Source of the DNA: Ligula intestinalis
Taxonomy: Eukaryota; Platyhelminthes; Cestoda; Diphyllobothriidea; Diphyllobothriidae
Direction of reading: 5' to 3'
NCBI GenBank assembly: GCA_036362985.1
Contig: JAYGXS010000003.1
Location: forward strand, 4,941,618-5,005,617
Length of the DNA: 64,000 nucleotides
Under the pieces are notes generated by a model, which worked only from the letters and a program-made list of their open reading frames with translations, ran no database searches and was not told the DNA's origin. Positions 46,840 through 59,132 of this stretch are shown here, piece by piece; within the stretch, counting starts at the first letter, position 1; the number at the start of each line of letters is the position of its first letter. Both the position numbers and the translations under genes were made by a program.

Positions 46840-47120
46840 ATAGTACGTTTTGCCGTCGAGAGCACTTATTTTACACCAAATTTATTATCGTGTCTGCCAT
46901 TTGCTTTGGGCATACGGGAGCAAGTAATTGCAACATTGTAAAGCAAATCTGTTAATAGGCAGTGCATCGGTAGTCAACAAGCGAGGACTGTTGTGGGACA
47001 TGTAAACATCTGACTGTGCGAGCCTCGCACCCTGGAGTCTTCTCGTCTCATAAAAAAAATTCCGAATATGAAAGAACATCATTTTTGCTGGTACTGCGAG
47101 TGCTGCTAACAAAATGCCAC
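46840..47120 (+). repeat. Dispersed block D, long form, copy 1
   Basis: Contains TTTTGCCGTCGAGAGCACTTATTTT-like sequence, CATACGGGAGCAAGTAATTGCA and TCGCACCCTGGAGTCTT. It aligns over about 270 bases with 62860-63150. The first half also occurs inside the U copies (11.95, 23.65, 34.25 and 50.2 kb). No coding potential. Confidence 0.55.
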
Positions 47121-47830
47121 AATTCGCGAAAGATTTTTCATCACTGGCGTAGAGTTGTAAAGCTTATTTTGCTGTATTCTAAGTTCAAGTTTTTCAGCCA
47201 CGCCATGATACAGGGTTTGTCATCAGCTTCTTTCTGATGGTTTAAGAAAAGTAGATACTATAATAGAATGACTGCTTAAAAAGGATGCACGTTTATCATT
47301 GATTTGAATTGCCTTTCTAAAGGCAAATAGAACATATGGAAATAATGCATGAAAATATTCTTTATTGTACACGTTTGGTTGGAAATTGCGCCTTCAGTCG
47401 GACTTTCATAATGAAGGTTTTTTTGACGTAATAGACAACCAGATAAGAACTTAATGGTTATAACGTGCCGGAATGTTTATTTGAAACCGGCATCAGAGGC
47501 GGTCTCAAACAGTTTAAGTGAGATACAAGGTTTGCAACATTTTTGGGCAGAGTTGCCAGGTAACCGCATGTCAACAGTAATGAACACCACTCACATTTAC
47601 CTATGCGGATCGGCGGTTAGTTGGTGCATTGACTATTTTTTATGTCCATGGAACATGCATTACAAGTCGTGATTGTATCACCAATGAGGATCCTTTGTCT
47701 GACGATTAGTTGACGTGTTGGCTCGATAATACTGAACCTCTAGGTTATACCGCGTCCTCTTTCACCGTTTGTTGTTTTGCACAGGCAAAATCACAACACG
47801 GAATATGGAACAAGAGGCCACAGGCATTGT
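47120..47830. other. Nothing recognised
   Basis: The short frames (for example 47454-47672) are unsupported. Confidence 0.5.
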
Positions 47831-47839
47831 TAATTGGAT

Positions 47840-48110
47840 AAGGGCCGTATAAAAACGACTCATTTAGCTCAACCGGATGTCGCTGCTTGCTGTAATGTAG
47901 GCCATTTACTTTCAGAGTAATCCTTCCAATTTTACCGACGTGCTTGCTTTATCCGCAACCACACCAGGTCACGTAAATGAGTCTAGATGCTTCCTGCCGT
48001 GGCATTCGGTTTTTCGGAATCATTGTCTGATGTTTGATTATTACTTTCGGACTGGTGTTAGAGGGCGGCTAGCGGCTTCTGACGGGTTATTTTCTGTAAG
48101 AATGAGCGGT
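47840..48110 (-). pseudogene. Penelope-like connector and GIY-YIG start, copy D subfamily (copy H)
   Basis: The minus strand reads SEAASRPLTPVRK, MIPKNRMPRQEASRLIYVTW, CGCG(stop)SKHVGKIGRI. This equals SEAVSRLLTPLG, MRPKDPLPRQ, VVYQILCSCGQSNYVGETGR of copy D. YIG has become HVG and the frame has stops. The nuclease remainder and the polymerase are missing or unrecognisable. Confidence 0.78.
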
Positions 48111-48199
48111 TGCATTTGATGCCTCTGAACCGCTTTCGGGACTCATCTTTGCACCTTCATTTTTCACTGGTTAACTCCATTAAACAATGTCTCAACGTC

Positions 48200-49540
48200 C
48201 ACTTATGGTAATTTTGATTTTTTGCAAATAGTGACATGTAATTGAGGTGAGAGGAGCATCAAGGATATTTATGACGGTCTTGAAAATCAGAGAGTAATAT
48301 TCATTTAAGGCAAGACGTGGGTCAAAATATTTTAAGAACTGCACCTCATAGACCCCCAGGCCCACATTTGACGTTCGGAAAATTTGTAGCAGTAGGCATA
48401 TATCGGAAAAATGCATGGCCGCTGTAAGTTATTTCACACGTAAATTGAGTATTTGCGCAGCACTTATCGCTGCGAACCATACTATCTTAACTACAAACGG
48501 TAATTTGGCGATCAAATTAATTGAATTGGACAATCTTCTGAACAGCATTTCCATTTTTTCAGGAATTTTAAGAAACCTGCAGTCTGTTAATTTTATTTTT
48601 CGCAAAATGATGAAGGATAATTTAAAATAGTAAAATACACATATAGAAATTATCAACAATTCCAATCGCAACAAAACAAAATGCCTGTAGCAGTAAGTGA
48701 AGTTTAGCCGACTGCCTATCCTAATATGCCACCCATAAAATCCCTAAAACTACCGTTTCCTTAGGCAAAAATGCCGAAACTAGGGATAAATGAGGGGCAC
48801 TACGTAAACTGCTGTTGGTAAAGTAGTGATTTCTACTAAATATATTTTTTTGCGAGCAGCGGGTAGGGAGCAGGATTTAAAAACCATGCCACGTTGAACT
48901 ACCTTGGGATCATGTTTCAGGAAGATCAAAATCAATGCCTCCTCAAGAAATACTTTCGAAACACAACCACATTTTTTTTAATTTTGTTTGGCATTTCAGG
49001 AGCAAGGAAATCTACTGCCTCCTAGTACTTTGACTGAGCACATCACCTTTATTCCTCGCAGTATGATTGGTGTCTCTCTGCTGGTACGAAGACAACCGTC
49101 ATGTTTGTAATACAGTTAATTCGCAATCAATGTTTGGCAAAGAGATGCCCAATGACAATTTACATTTCGTTACGCGACTAAAAAGCCCCACCATTGTACT
49201 TTTTGCTCAGTTTGACGTCTATTATTCCCCAACAGTCAACACCTGCATACTGCTGGGAGACCGTGAAATTGTAAGTGATTTTAACAATAACGCACATATT
49301 TGCCGAAAACTACCGCCAGACAGGATAGCAAAGTGTTTATGAATTAATTGCTCACGACAGCAGAATATGCGGTGGGCTTTTACCGAAAGGCACATTATCT
49401 ATAGTTCGCTTAAGAAGATGAGGTAAATTATGCGGGCGTTTTGGCACTAGTTCGATCTCAATGCTCAACTTAGAATGTTGACTGAAAGTAACGCGAAAGG
49501 TGCATAGAGTTCCTTTGCAAAACTTTCACGTCTGCACCGT
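48200..49540. other. Nothing recognised
   Basis: Frames at 48415-48674 overlap on both strands and that at 49067-49342 is isolated. None shows a domain. Confidence 0.5.
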
Positions 49541-49549
49541 TTTTAAAAC

Positions 49550-50000
49550 GCGTCATTCGTCGAAGCGGACTACTGTTTGGTGCGCCTCTTTCTTGATGGC
49601 CGACCTTCAAGACTTTATCTGCTGACATTTTATCAAGTGACATTTTTGGGTGAAGTGGCCGGACAATAATCACGTGGACGTCAGTACACGTCTGATAGCA
49701 TTTCTGTGTGTGACGACCTGCATGTCAGCCAGCAAGAAAGAAGTATGTCAGAAGACCACCATCCTCACTGTAGGATGAATTTAACTGTCATGGGTATGCA
49801 ATATCATAGCGACTGCATTTCATAATTTCTGTAAATCCCTGTGTACAAATTACCCGCTCTGATGATGGGTTTGTACGGAATTTTGACCGGTCAGCGGCGT
49901 TTTGGTCTGGCCCAAGCGACTATGTCTACTTTAAGTTACTAAACTGGACTCGCATATTCATTTGTGACGGCGTCTGAGGGGCAAAAATGTAGAAATATAG
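49550..50000 (+). repeat. Repeat U fragment, U5
   Basis: Holds only the block with GTGGCCGGACAATAATCACGTGGACGT, CATGTCAGCCAGCAAGAAAG and TACCCGCTCTGATGATGGGTTTG. It matches 13.77, 25.0, 29.8 and 51.65 kb. Confidence 0.6.
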
Positions 50001-50159
50001 AAAGATAACGACACTGGAATATTATTAAACAAATAGTTTCAGCAAATTTTATCTTACAAGCCTTAGGGCCATGAGTCAAATGCTGCTTTTTGTAATGTAT
50101 AATCAAGAAAAGAATGTGCTTTCAAGATTAAAAACTATCTAATGGCAAAATTCTGTGTT

Positions 50160-52400
50160 GCCCAATTTACTCAGTCAGACATTTTCCTTTCCTATACCAG
50201 TTATCAATAACTGACTTCTGAGAACTGCCTATGAAGAAATTATTTCTCCACTGAGACGCTTATTTGCCGTCGTATGCAGTAAGTGAATGCCGGACAAGAT
50301 AAAAAAATTGTCGGTGAATTTATCGATGTTGAAGGCAAAATCTACAACAAGCAGTTACTAAGAGGGAGATGATTAATTATTCGCTAAGGAAGATAAAGCA
50401 AACTAGGCTTTATGCTAGAGAGTGGGGTATTATGAAGGTTTTTCAAGAAGGCTTCTAGCAGTTTTACGTAATCTATCAATCTTGGACTGCGAAAATGCGG
50501 TAATCTTGTGATACTGCTGGCGTAAAACACAGACAAGTGAAAGTTAATTTAGGTGTTTAACTTCAAAGTATTTTCTCTTGGGCCTATCTAGCAAATTGTA
50601 CATACTACAAGCAATACATTTGATCAATCATTGGCTCCTTGCCTCCGTAAGGCAAATGGGAGTACAAAATTCTTCAATTAGTCATGTTTAAATCACACCA
50701 ATGCAGCAAAACCTGTAAAACTATGATATACGTTAAAGAGGTTGCCATAATTACACAGTTTCCATTCCGAATCAAACATTTATCGTGTTATGTTCCAAAT
50801 TAATATATATTATTAATTGTAATCAATTATTCTGGCAGGCCTTCAAATAAGATAATAACGGTCACTTTTAGACCCGATTACGGTTTTAGTCGCTATCTGT
50901 GAAGTTCTATCAGGTTTAATTTGTAATTGAAGACATGTTTTTCACCCATTGAAACTGTATAGAACTCTGAAAGCACTACCTCCTCTGATGATGGATTCAA
51001 GCGGATATTCAAATAGAACGTGAGGTTAAGTTCCTCTACGGGCAACAAGCTCTCGTTTTCATTACTTAAGTGGACTATGTTTCACTTCTAAACGAAGTTA
51101 AATCGTCATATGGGAATCCGAAAAAGCAAAACTATTGAAATAAGGAAACACTAACACATAAAAGCCATCAACATCAAAGTACATCAGTGAATTATAATCA
51201 CAAAACCTCGGCGTCAGGAGATAATGCAGTTATTACTGAATCCTATACAAAACTGCAACTTCTTCTGCATGCTGTACCCGTTACTGATTTTGTTTTTTTG
51301 CTGATTTTTCTGATAAAGAAATTCGTGACGTACGTCAAAAGATGAAGACAAAAACTATTGCTTCAGCTATAGCCTTTTTTTTTTCTCAAATCGTTTCTGA
51401 ATATCAGATGTTCGCTGCTATTGGAAATACTGTAACTCCCTTTCTCAAACGACGAATACACGACAGCATATGAAACGAAAGACAAATAAATTTCACGTTT
51501 ATACTTCTACATCTATCTCTCCTAAACTGCTCTTCCGTCTTCGAAAATAATCGCTTCCCGGTGGGCTAACTGCTTGATATTCAGCCTACAAGACGACATC
51601 TGCTGACATTATATCAATTGACATTTTCGTACCAAGTGGCCCAGCTATCATCACGTAAACATCCAACACACGTGTGAAGGTATTTCGGCATATAACGACC
51701 TTCAGGTCAGCCAGACAGCCACGAATTATTATGTCAGAAGACCACCATGCCCGCTGGAGAGAGACGTTTACTGTCAAAGTTATGCAGCAGCATAGCAACT
51801 GCATTCCACAAACACTGTAGTTTCCTGCGTCAGATTTAAACGGAATTCCGAACCGTCAGCAGGGAAGTGGTCTTGTCCAAGCTGTCTTATCTTTTTTAGT
51901 TACTTTAATGGACTTTAATGTAAGTTGTAGGGGAAAACCTATGGTATTTTGGGCATGATAAGACTTCAAAATATTAGTAAACGGAAAAATGAAGTAATGT
52001 ATATTGATTAAGCCTCGGAAACAGGCGCTGTGTACTTATCTTCTATGAGAGGAGAAGCATTCAGTTACAACAAGTTATGCGAACTCATCGGGAAGTTTGG
52101 ACTGGTTCTCGAGTTTGTCCTTAGGTCTACAAAAAGGAAAAACATACTTTTTGAAAAAGAAAGTGAGTCCGATTCAACAATGTTGCACCCAACTTGTGAC
52201 TGTGCATACTCGGGCCTTACTGTTTAGTGCATCGAACGGTAAGAAGGAAAGAATTTTTTCTCCTTCGAAGAAACCACAAATTGTTGAGGTCATAAATTAT
52301 ATTTACAAGCAAGATTTAAGCCCTATGTCTGCCGACATATAAACTATAGTTTTAACATCTGCACTAAGCCAGGTATTTTTTCTCTTCTGACCACAACATT
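50160..52400 (+). repeat. Large dispersed repeat U, copy U6
   Basis: Blocks in order: D-like (50160-50300), the 51000-51400 segment, the block with GTCAGCCAGACAG...TATGTCAGAAGACCACCATG (51700-51755), and the GTTCTCGAGTTTGTCCTTAGG block (52108). The order differs slightly from U2, so this copy is rearranged or truncated. Confidence 0.55.
51310..51336 (+). ncRNA. Degenerate hammerhead-like core in U6
   Basis: Reads CTGATAAAGAAATTCG, then TGACGTACGTC. CTGATGA has one change and the GAAA box is lost. Position-matched to 29461-29494. Confidence 0.25.
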
Positions 52401-52809
52401 GTTAAACTTGGACGCATACACATAGCGCCAGTATGCAGTTTATAGTATTTAAAAGCTCCTTACTTTCTAACCGGTAAAAACGCTTTACCATCAGGCAAAC
52501 GAAGAACAAATAGATGCAGGACATTTTCAACATGTATCAGTAATATGCCCTAGCGTGTCGACTACTTGACTAAGAGGCAAACTGCAGTTGTTTTATATCG
52601 CCACCTGACAGTTAGAGGGTAGCCACATAACACCGAAGAATATGCATCAAAAAAAATTCTTTTGAGATTCGTGTCCAGTTCTATTTTATTCACATAAGAA
52701 ATTGTTTATGAATTAGGGGAAGGACTAGGGTTCGCCAGGAGAGGCGTTTTGTGAATCTAGCACTTAAAGTAGCTGTTTGGTCCACCCCACATCAGATAGG
52801 GAACGTTCT

Positions 52810-52909
52810 NNNNNNNNNNNNNNNNNNNNNNNNNNNNNNNNNNNNNNNNNNNNNNNNNNNNNNNNNNNNNNNNNNNNNNNNNNNNNNNNNNNNNNNNNNN
52901 NNNNNNNNN
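52810..52909. other. Assembly gap (100 N)
   Basis: Exactly 100 unresolved bases, the conventional size for a gap of unknown length. It lies 0.25 kb upstream of the Penelope reverse transcriptase fragment at 53130, so the 5' part of that element may be lost in it. Frames crossing the gap are meaningless. Confidence 0.99.
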
Positions 52910-53129
52910 TTTTCCGCTCTGTTTTCGTAGGCGCAGGCGGACAATTTCAACTCCGTTGCTGATTGTGCCTCACATCTGACCCTTATTTTAGTCCCGTAGG
53001 AGATCATCATGTTGCCCCTCCCATTGTGTTTTGTCGATTGCTGTGTTTTGTATCCTTACGCACGCGGTTTGTCTGTTGAAACACGTCCAACCACACACAC
53101 AAGAGATATGCATATAATGTGAGCTGTAC

Positions 53130-54320
53130 AAATGTCAACTAAACGATCAGATACACAAGTTAAAGCACTACGATCGCTACGTTGATGATATCTTTGTAAT
53201 CACCACAACCGAAACTGAAAGAGACACATTGGTAAACGCAGTCAATCAAGCCCATCCATCCATACAGTTCACGTTGGAGATGGAAGCAGCAGGTTCGTTC
53301 CATTTCCTGGTCATCTTCCTAGCTCGTAGACCTGACGGAAGCGACCGAAGGTGCGTGTAAAGAAAGAAAACGTAGTCTGAAAATAAACGAACTTTGACAG
53401 TTTCCTAGCCCTCCAACAGAAGCGAAATCTAGTTCGCTGCTTAACGCAAAGAGCTAGAAAACTTGCTCAGAAGACACCATTGGAGATAAACTCGAGAAAG
53501 TCCAGGACTCACTTCGTGAAAACGGATATCCCAAGAGTCATTACCAAGAATATGCTGCCAAAGAAATTAAGCCCACAGCACATACTGTGGTAAAGAAAAC
53601 CTTATTTCTCAAAGTGCCCTTTCAAGGAGAGGCGGCAGGTGAACTCCTGAAAATACGCCTTGACGTAGATGTATCACGAACCTTTCTAACAGCAACAGTT
53701 CGGGTATTGTTCTCAACTAACCCGGCCGTACACGCGGAAGGCAAGGACAGGTTACCGACTCAGACCAACTCTCTGTGCATCTTCTCCTTAACTTGCTCCT
53801 GTTGGGCACTTTTAAATTGGTCGCATGTTTCGGCACCTATCCAAAAGAATGAAAGCGCACCTACCGAAATGGCTCAAGAAAGGTGAAGTCAATGCCAGGA
53901 AGACAGTCAATAGCTCTATTCTAGCGCACATGGTGGATTCCGGACATCAGGTGGACCCTAACGAAGCCTTCAGGGTGATCTACAGGGTCCCACCAAGCTA
54001 CCTTAAGTCCTTGGGTCAGCGACTGCTAGTAACAGCAGAAGCATTTGCTCTCCAGTTGAGGAATGCAATTCTGTGTGCGCAAAAGAACCTGCTGCAGGCC
54101 CCAAGCTTAGCGTGGCCAACGGCCACCTAGCTACCGGCATTTTTCCAAACCTCTTTCCCTTCCCCGCTTTTCCCTAATTGCCGCTCAATTAACCGCTTGT
54201 TATTTCCCTAACCCCTTTCCATTTCCCATGGACTAATTTTATTTGTAATTTTGAACATAATTTTAACCTTTTAAACTTAACTTCCCTCCTCCAACATAAA
54301 TGTAATGGCCTGATGAGTAT
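53130..54320 (+). pseudogene. Penelope-like element, polymerase end plus endonuclease (copy F)
   Basis: In order: YDRYVDDIFVITTTE (catalytic YVDD, 53170-53215), FTLEMEAAGSFHFLVIFLAR (53270-53330), a broken thumb, TLFLKVPFQGEAAGELLKIR (53605-53665), TNPAVHAEGKDRLPTQTNSL and the GIY-YIG start IFSLTCSC (53780-53808). After a frame change the endonuclease continues with RMKAHLPKWLKKGEVN, ILAHMVDSGHQVDPNEAFRV and VTAEAFALQLRNAILCAQ (53825-54130). The 3' untranslated region ends in GGCCTGATGAG near 54318. Stops, frameshifts and loss of the YIG motif inactivate it. It is closely related to copy E. Confidence 0.87.
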
Positions 54321-54650
54321 TAATTAAAAGTAAACGTATGCTCGCCAATTCCGTTTAGGATTGCTGGGAAGGTTTTTTTTGCGACCTTAAAACAATCAAA
54401 TAATATATTTACACTTGGATTGATGTCGGGACTGTTGGGCGGGATGAAAATACTTTGCAGGCTCCATGCAGAAACGCTGGCTGTAGTCTTAAAAAAATAG
54501 ATTATTTTCGTAAGTTTAATTATAATCATACCTCATTTGATCAGTAAGCAGGGGCATTGTCTTGTAATATAATAGTATCCATTTGACGCCAATAAATTTC
54601 ACTATTACCAACTGCATCTTTGACAATGTTGACATAGAATAAACTGAAAA
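54320..54650 (-). pseudogene. Tc1/mariner-superfamily transposase fragment
   Basis: The minus strand contains MDTIILQDNAPAY with the second catalytic aspartate (codon 54559-54561), then after a stop and a frameshift IPPNSPDINPSVNI with the third (codon 54425-54427), followed by FKVAKKTFPAILNGIGE up to the stop. QDNAPA and NSPDINP are hallmarks of the Tc1/mariner/pogo DDE domain. It differs from the fossil at 17.4-18.1 kb. It begins right behind the Penelope copy F 3' end, in opposite orientation. Confidence 0.78.
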
Positions 54651-54690
54651 GAAGAAGACGCGATCACGTGGACAGTATGTTTATTTGCTT

Positions 54691-54725
54691 GACGTCTCGA
54701 TATTCGTCGCCGATTCGTCATCATA
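54691..54725 (-). ncRNA. Hammerhead-ribozyme-like core (relic)
   Basis: The minus strand reads ATGATGACGAATCGG, then CGACGAATATCGAGACGTC. The core A instead of C in CTGATGA and GAGA instead of GAAA are single changes, and CGA/TCG can close helix II. The upstream AAGAAGACGCGATCACGTGG context matches the motif at 35935-35969. Confidence 0.5.
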
Positions 54726-54729
54726 GACA

Positions 54730-55860
54730 TGAGTAGATGAAATTACTTTTTGTCGACCGCCAGATTGTTCGCTCACCAAAGTTGATCACCATTCACACCA
54801 TTTGGCGTTGACAGTTCTCAAAGGTAAAAATCGAAGCACTGTGTCAGTTGGGAAAGCTCTTTTCGTATATGACCGTATGTGCCGTCTTTATGGAAATATC
54901 TAAGAACAGTACTTCATCACAAAAGGAAATGCTTTCCCAAAATGAAATTCTGTGACCAATGTATTCCTGTGCAAATAATTAACTTTCCTTAATATGTTTC
55001 CTACTTTAAAATGGCTTAACCGTAGCCATGTGCTGATAAAGGCCACATTTCCGCATTCTTTATCTAATTACGTTCTGACAGAACATTGACAAATGTTCCC
55101 TGTGAATAGCGGTAATGATAATATAATGATATACTTTTATTGTTCAACGAATAAAATTTTCATCCTGTTTTGTTGCAGACCGTTTTGGTCGACGATTTTT
55201 ACTTCTAGACACTTTTGAATAATTATTAATTTGGGATACAGTTGCATTGCTAACATCAAACAACCTAGCTTACGAATTAAGCGCCAGGCCTTCAGCTGCA
55301 TTTTTTCGTTAGCGGACAAAAATCAGTTTCATACAAAATGATGACCTGACATCCCGAAAGTATAGCCGAACACCAAAAAAGGGCATATATCGCGTTTTCC
55401 CGTTTTTAATTCAACCTCACACTAAAAGTTGTCGCTGCGGTAAAAAATCATTGTCTTAACAATTTATTACTGCATTTTCTGGCACAAAACTTCACAGAAT
55501 AGCAAGAAAAATATTTAAAATTAGAATTGTTCCGTGGTTTCGAACATCAATGTGATTCCTTCAACCTGAACTCACTTCCATCTGAACAATTTTGGACAAT
55601 ATTTTCCGGTTCTGGCAGGAATATATTACACACCTTTTTATATTTCTTTTGGATTTTCTCCATAGAATAATGCACATTAATAAAAAGTTTGGTTGTGTTT
55701 TACGTAATAGCATAGACAATTCCTTCGATCTGAGACAGCACTCATTTCCGCAAAAAATAATGCTCATTTCTCTCAATAAACCTAACTAAAACGGTGATTT
55801 TCCAAACGTAAGAGCTTTTGCAGTATTGAATGAATTCAGTTAATCGCAAAAGTGTTTTCA
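54730..55860. other. Nothing recognised
   Basis: AT-rich, with short unsupported frames on both strands at 55137-55789. Confidence 0.5.
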
Positions 55861-55869
55861 AATATATGC

Positions 55870-57260
55870 TAAAAGCCCAGCCAAATTTTATCATGAACGT
55901 TGCCTAGTCTATAGTGACTGCTGTATAGTATGAAAACATTAATATATCTTGGCCAATACGAGCAAAGAGAACGAACACTTTAATTGACTTTGCTGATTTC
56001 TGTGTCATCGTACACCAGTAAAAACTACAGTAGACGCCACGGATAATGGAACGTTTCGACATAGGCGAAATTTTGATACTTTCTCGCTAAACGATATTGA
56101 CTCAGGTTGGAATATTGATTATCGTGTAGTTTTTTCAAAAGTTCATTCCGTCACGGTAGGATGCGGGCTTTTGAGTGAGCTTCATTCCGGCTTCCAGTAA
56201 AAATTATCTTTTGTAAAAACTGTCTTATTAGGTAGTTAGCCTTTGTACCTTTGATTTTGACTGCGTATAAAAATTCAAATATATTTTATGGAAAACATGC
56301 ACGAAAAAATACGGTCTTACTTCTTTGATAAAAAAATACGCCTTCTTTTTATTTTACACTCAAGCGAAGGGGGTCTCTCAGTTTTCAAAAAACTGCGCAA
56401 TTGACAATTAATTTTCTATCAAAGTGACTACTACACACGAGATAAAGGTTTAAAACCTGAGAACTGTGTAATTCCTGCCTAACGAATAGTAGGTTTTCTC
56501 CAACAGTTTGAGGTAGAAGTTACTAACTTGCCATAAAATATTGAAATAAATGTCGAACATACTAAAAGTTAACGCATTATAGGGAGCATTAGTAAATTAA
56601 ATTGCCCAGCCAAATTTCATCATGAACATTGCATTGTCTATGGCGACTACTGTAAAGTATTTAAATACCAATATAACTAAGCCAATACGAGCAAAAAGAA
56701 GGAAAACTTTAATTGACTTTGCTGGCTTCTGCGTCATCATACACCCGTGACAACTACAGTAGACGCCACAGATAATGCAACATTTCGACAAAGGCGAAAG
56801 ATTGATACTATCTGGCTAAGCGATATTGACTCAGGTTGGGATATTGGTTATCGTGAAGTCTATTCTAAAGTTAATTCCTTCATGATTGGAAACGAGCTAT
56901 CTAACGAGCTTCGTTTTTACTACCAGCAAAAATTAGCTACTGTAAAAACTGTCTAATAAGGTATATAGCCTTTGTTATCATTGATTTTGACTGCCTTTAT
57001 CTATTTAAATATATTTTATAGAAGAAATGCACAAAAAATAAATATTGTCCTTGTTTGATAGCAAATTACGCCTGCTTTCAATTGTTTACTCAAATAATGG
57101 ATGGCTTTTTGTTATTAAAAAGGTTGCTCATTAGCCGAATGATGTTCAAACCTAGTGAATGCTACACACGAATTCAAGGTTTAAACACTGCGCACTGTGT
57201 ATATCCTGTTTAAGAAAAAGTACGTCTTCGCCTCTGTTTAAAGACGAAGTCAGATATTTG
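55870..57260 (+). repeat. Tandem duplication of about 729 bp carrying a transposon end
   Basis: Two units (about 55870-56595 and 56600-57260) share GCCCAGCCAAATTT, CCAATACGAGCAAA, ACTACAGTAGACGCCAC, GATATTGACTCAGGTTGG and AACTGTCTTATTAGG-like sequence in order. ACAGTAGACGCCA recurs at 56027 and 56756, giving the period of 729. Identity is about 80% by eye. Confidence 0.8.
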
Positions 57261-57703
57261 TCATAAAATAGGTAAGTGCAGTATTTATGCAGTATTAGCA
57301 GCAGAAATAAATTTGCGGATACGATTTATAATGAATGAACACCTCACAATTGTAAAAAAGCTCAAATTGATCACATTTTCTTAACAACATACCGTTTTTT
57401 GAGTGTAACATTTAACGCAGGCGTAATGTGCTATCAACTAAGTACAATAATGATATTTGTTGTGCATGTTTTCTATAAAATATGTTTAAATAAAGAAAGG
57501 CATTCAAAATCAATAATAAAAAGGCTAACTACCTAATAAGACAGTTATACCAATAGATACTTGTTCGAAAGCCCGCATCCAATCATAATGGAAATAACTT
57601 AAGAATAGACTACACGATAACTGTTATTACAAAGTTGAGTCCATACCGATTAGCGAAAGAGTATTAATCTGCCAAAATTTTTCGTGATCCATGGCGTCTA
57701 CTG
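56757..57703. mobile_element. Fold-back DNA element with CAGTAGACGCC termini (MITE-like)
   Basis: Begins CAGTAGACGCCA (56757) and ends TGGCGTCTACTG (57703), 947 bp, with long inverted arms (about 56757-57075 and 57395-57703). The left end is preceded by TA and the right end followed by TG, close to a Tc1/mariner-type TA target. CAGTAGA starts resemble pogo-type termini. No transposase frame is present. The frame at 56747-56956 lies wholly in the left arm and is not a gene. The left arm is also present in the upstream tandem unit. Confidence 0.6.
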
Positions 57704-57719
57704 TGTATCACGGGAAAGT

Positions 57720-59095
57720 GGGCATTCAAGTTCTTAAGCCAAGTCTAAGAGAGAATTGAGCCCTGAGGTAAAATACCTTTCTCAATTTAGCTTCTGGGTT
57801 CGTGTTTTGTAGGCTGAAAAAAGGAATAACTACCGCTATAAACGAAATTGCATTTTTTCAGAACAAACGTAGACCTTAGTGACGATTGTCCTCACAGGTC
57901 TTATTCCATTGAATTTTAATCGAAATTGGGATGTGTTTTGCTGTCATTTTTCAGCATGATGCCCACATATTTTTGTCACATCAGAGTTGTGCTTTTAAAT
58001 ACGCCTATTTTCAGACACTTCACTAACATTTGTGCGAAACAATTACAATTATTTTTTCGTTGAGTTTCTCTTCGTCATTAATTGGTAACTACTGTATCAA
58101 TGAATGCAAGATATGGTATTTTGGTATCTTTGTGTAGCCGATTATGCCTTTTTAAAGGCTATTCTGCACAAAAGATATGCTTTTGCTTCATTAAAATGTC
58201 ATTTCATTTTTTTTTACTGTGACCTTAGTTAAAACTGCATTAAGCATTATAACGCGATAGGTTGGTCTTATTTCGTCTAAACAAACCGCACATTATTGAA
58301 CGCTCTAAGGAGAATATGACACGGGACTTATGCTATTTTGTGATGAGCATAAACCGTGTTGGATCCCTTAAAATGCATGAATAAGGTGTTTAATGAAAGA
58401 AAATATTCAAGGTTTCAAACGACTTCATAATTATACAAAACTTAGGACGAAACTACCTTTACACATGTGCAAACATTTTTACAATTTAATTTTGCTACCA
58501 GAAAATCACAAGAAAATGATATTCAAGTTTATCGTGAACACCAAGGATAAATAAGTAGTGTTTCATACTAAGCATAGCATTTCCAGGCGGCCGACGTGAA
58601 GGTTAATGTTAAAACAATTGCAATTGAAATAACGTTGCCCCAATAGTAATATTAACACCTAATCATTCAATATTTTTGGATCAAGACCACATTTGAAACT
58701 TTTTATTGGCATTTTGAGGAGCTCACAATTTTAATGCTTCTTGGAAATTTCGTTGAAGTGGATCATATTCCACTCTACTAGTTAAACGACCGCCAACGTG
58801 ACCTCAAGGCTTAAGACTACACAGCCAAACGGGCACAGCAAGCTTTATTTTTTATTATAACATTATATTACATATAAATTGCCTCTAGGCTGATTCAGAA
58901 ATTATTTATTACAAATACTTCACTAACACAGATGAACGTTTTACTTTCTAGTAAGCTATTAGTAAAAAAATGTCTCAGTTAACGAGGCGGTTTTTATCAT
59001 GCGGATGCTTATCTGACATAAAAAATTTAAAAAAAATTGCCTCATCCATACTAAACTAACCAAATAACCTTGTTACTAAACGAAACATGATAGTT
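57720..59095. other. AT-rich, nothing recognised
   Basis: No coding frame of note, repeat or structured element was identified. Confidence 0.5.
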
Positions 59096-59105
59096 TGGCG
59101 TGCAT

Positions 59106-59132
59106 ATCAGTATCAGTATCAGTATATTGAGG
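59106..59132. repeat. Short tandem repeat at presumed LINE 3' end
   Basis: Plus strand ATATCAGTATCAGTATCAGT: three to four units of (CAGTAT). CR1-like elements end in short tandem repeats instead of poly-A, so this is the likely 3' end of the minus-strand LINE. Confidence 0.65.

Noticed and set aside
52777..53010. Frames crossing the run of N
   Set aside because: They contain only unknown residues and are artefacts of the gap.
56747..56956. 69-codon frame in the fold-back element
   Set aside because: It lies inside a non-coding inverted arm, and the other two copies of the arm break the frame.
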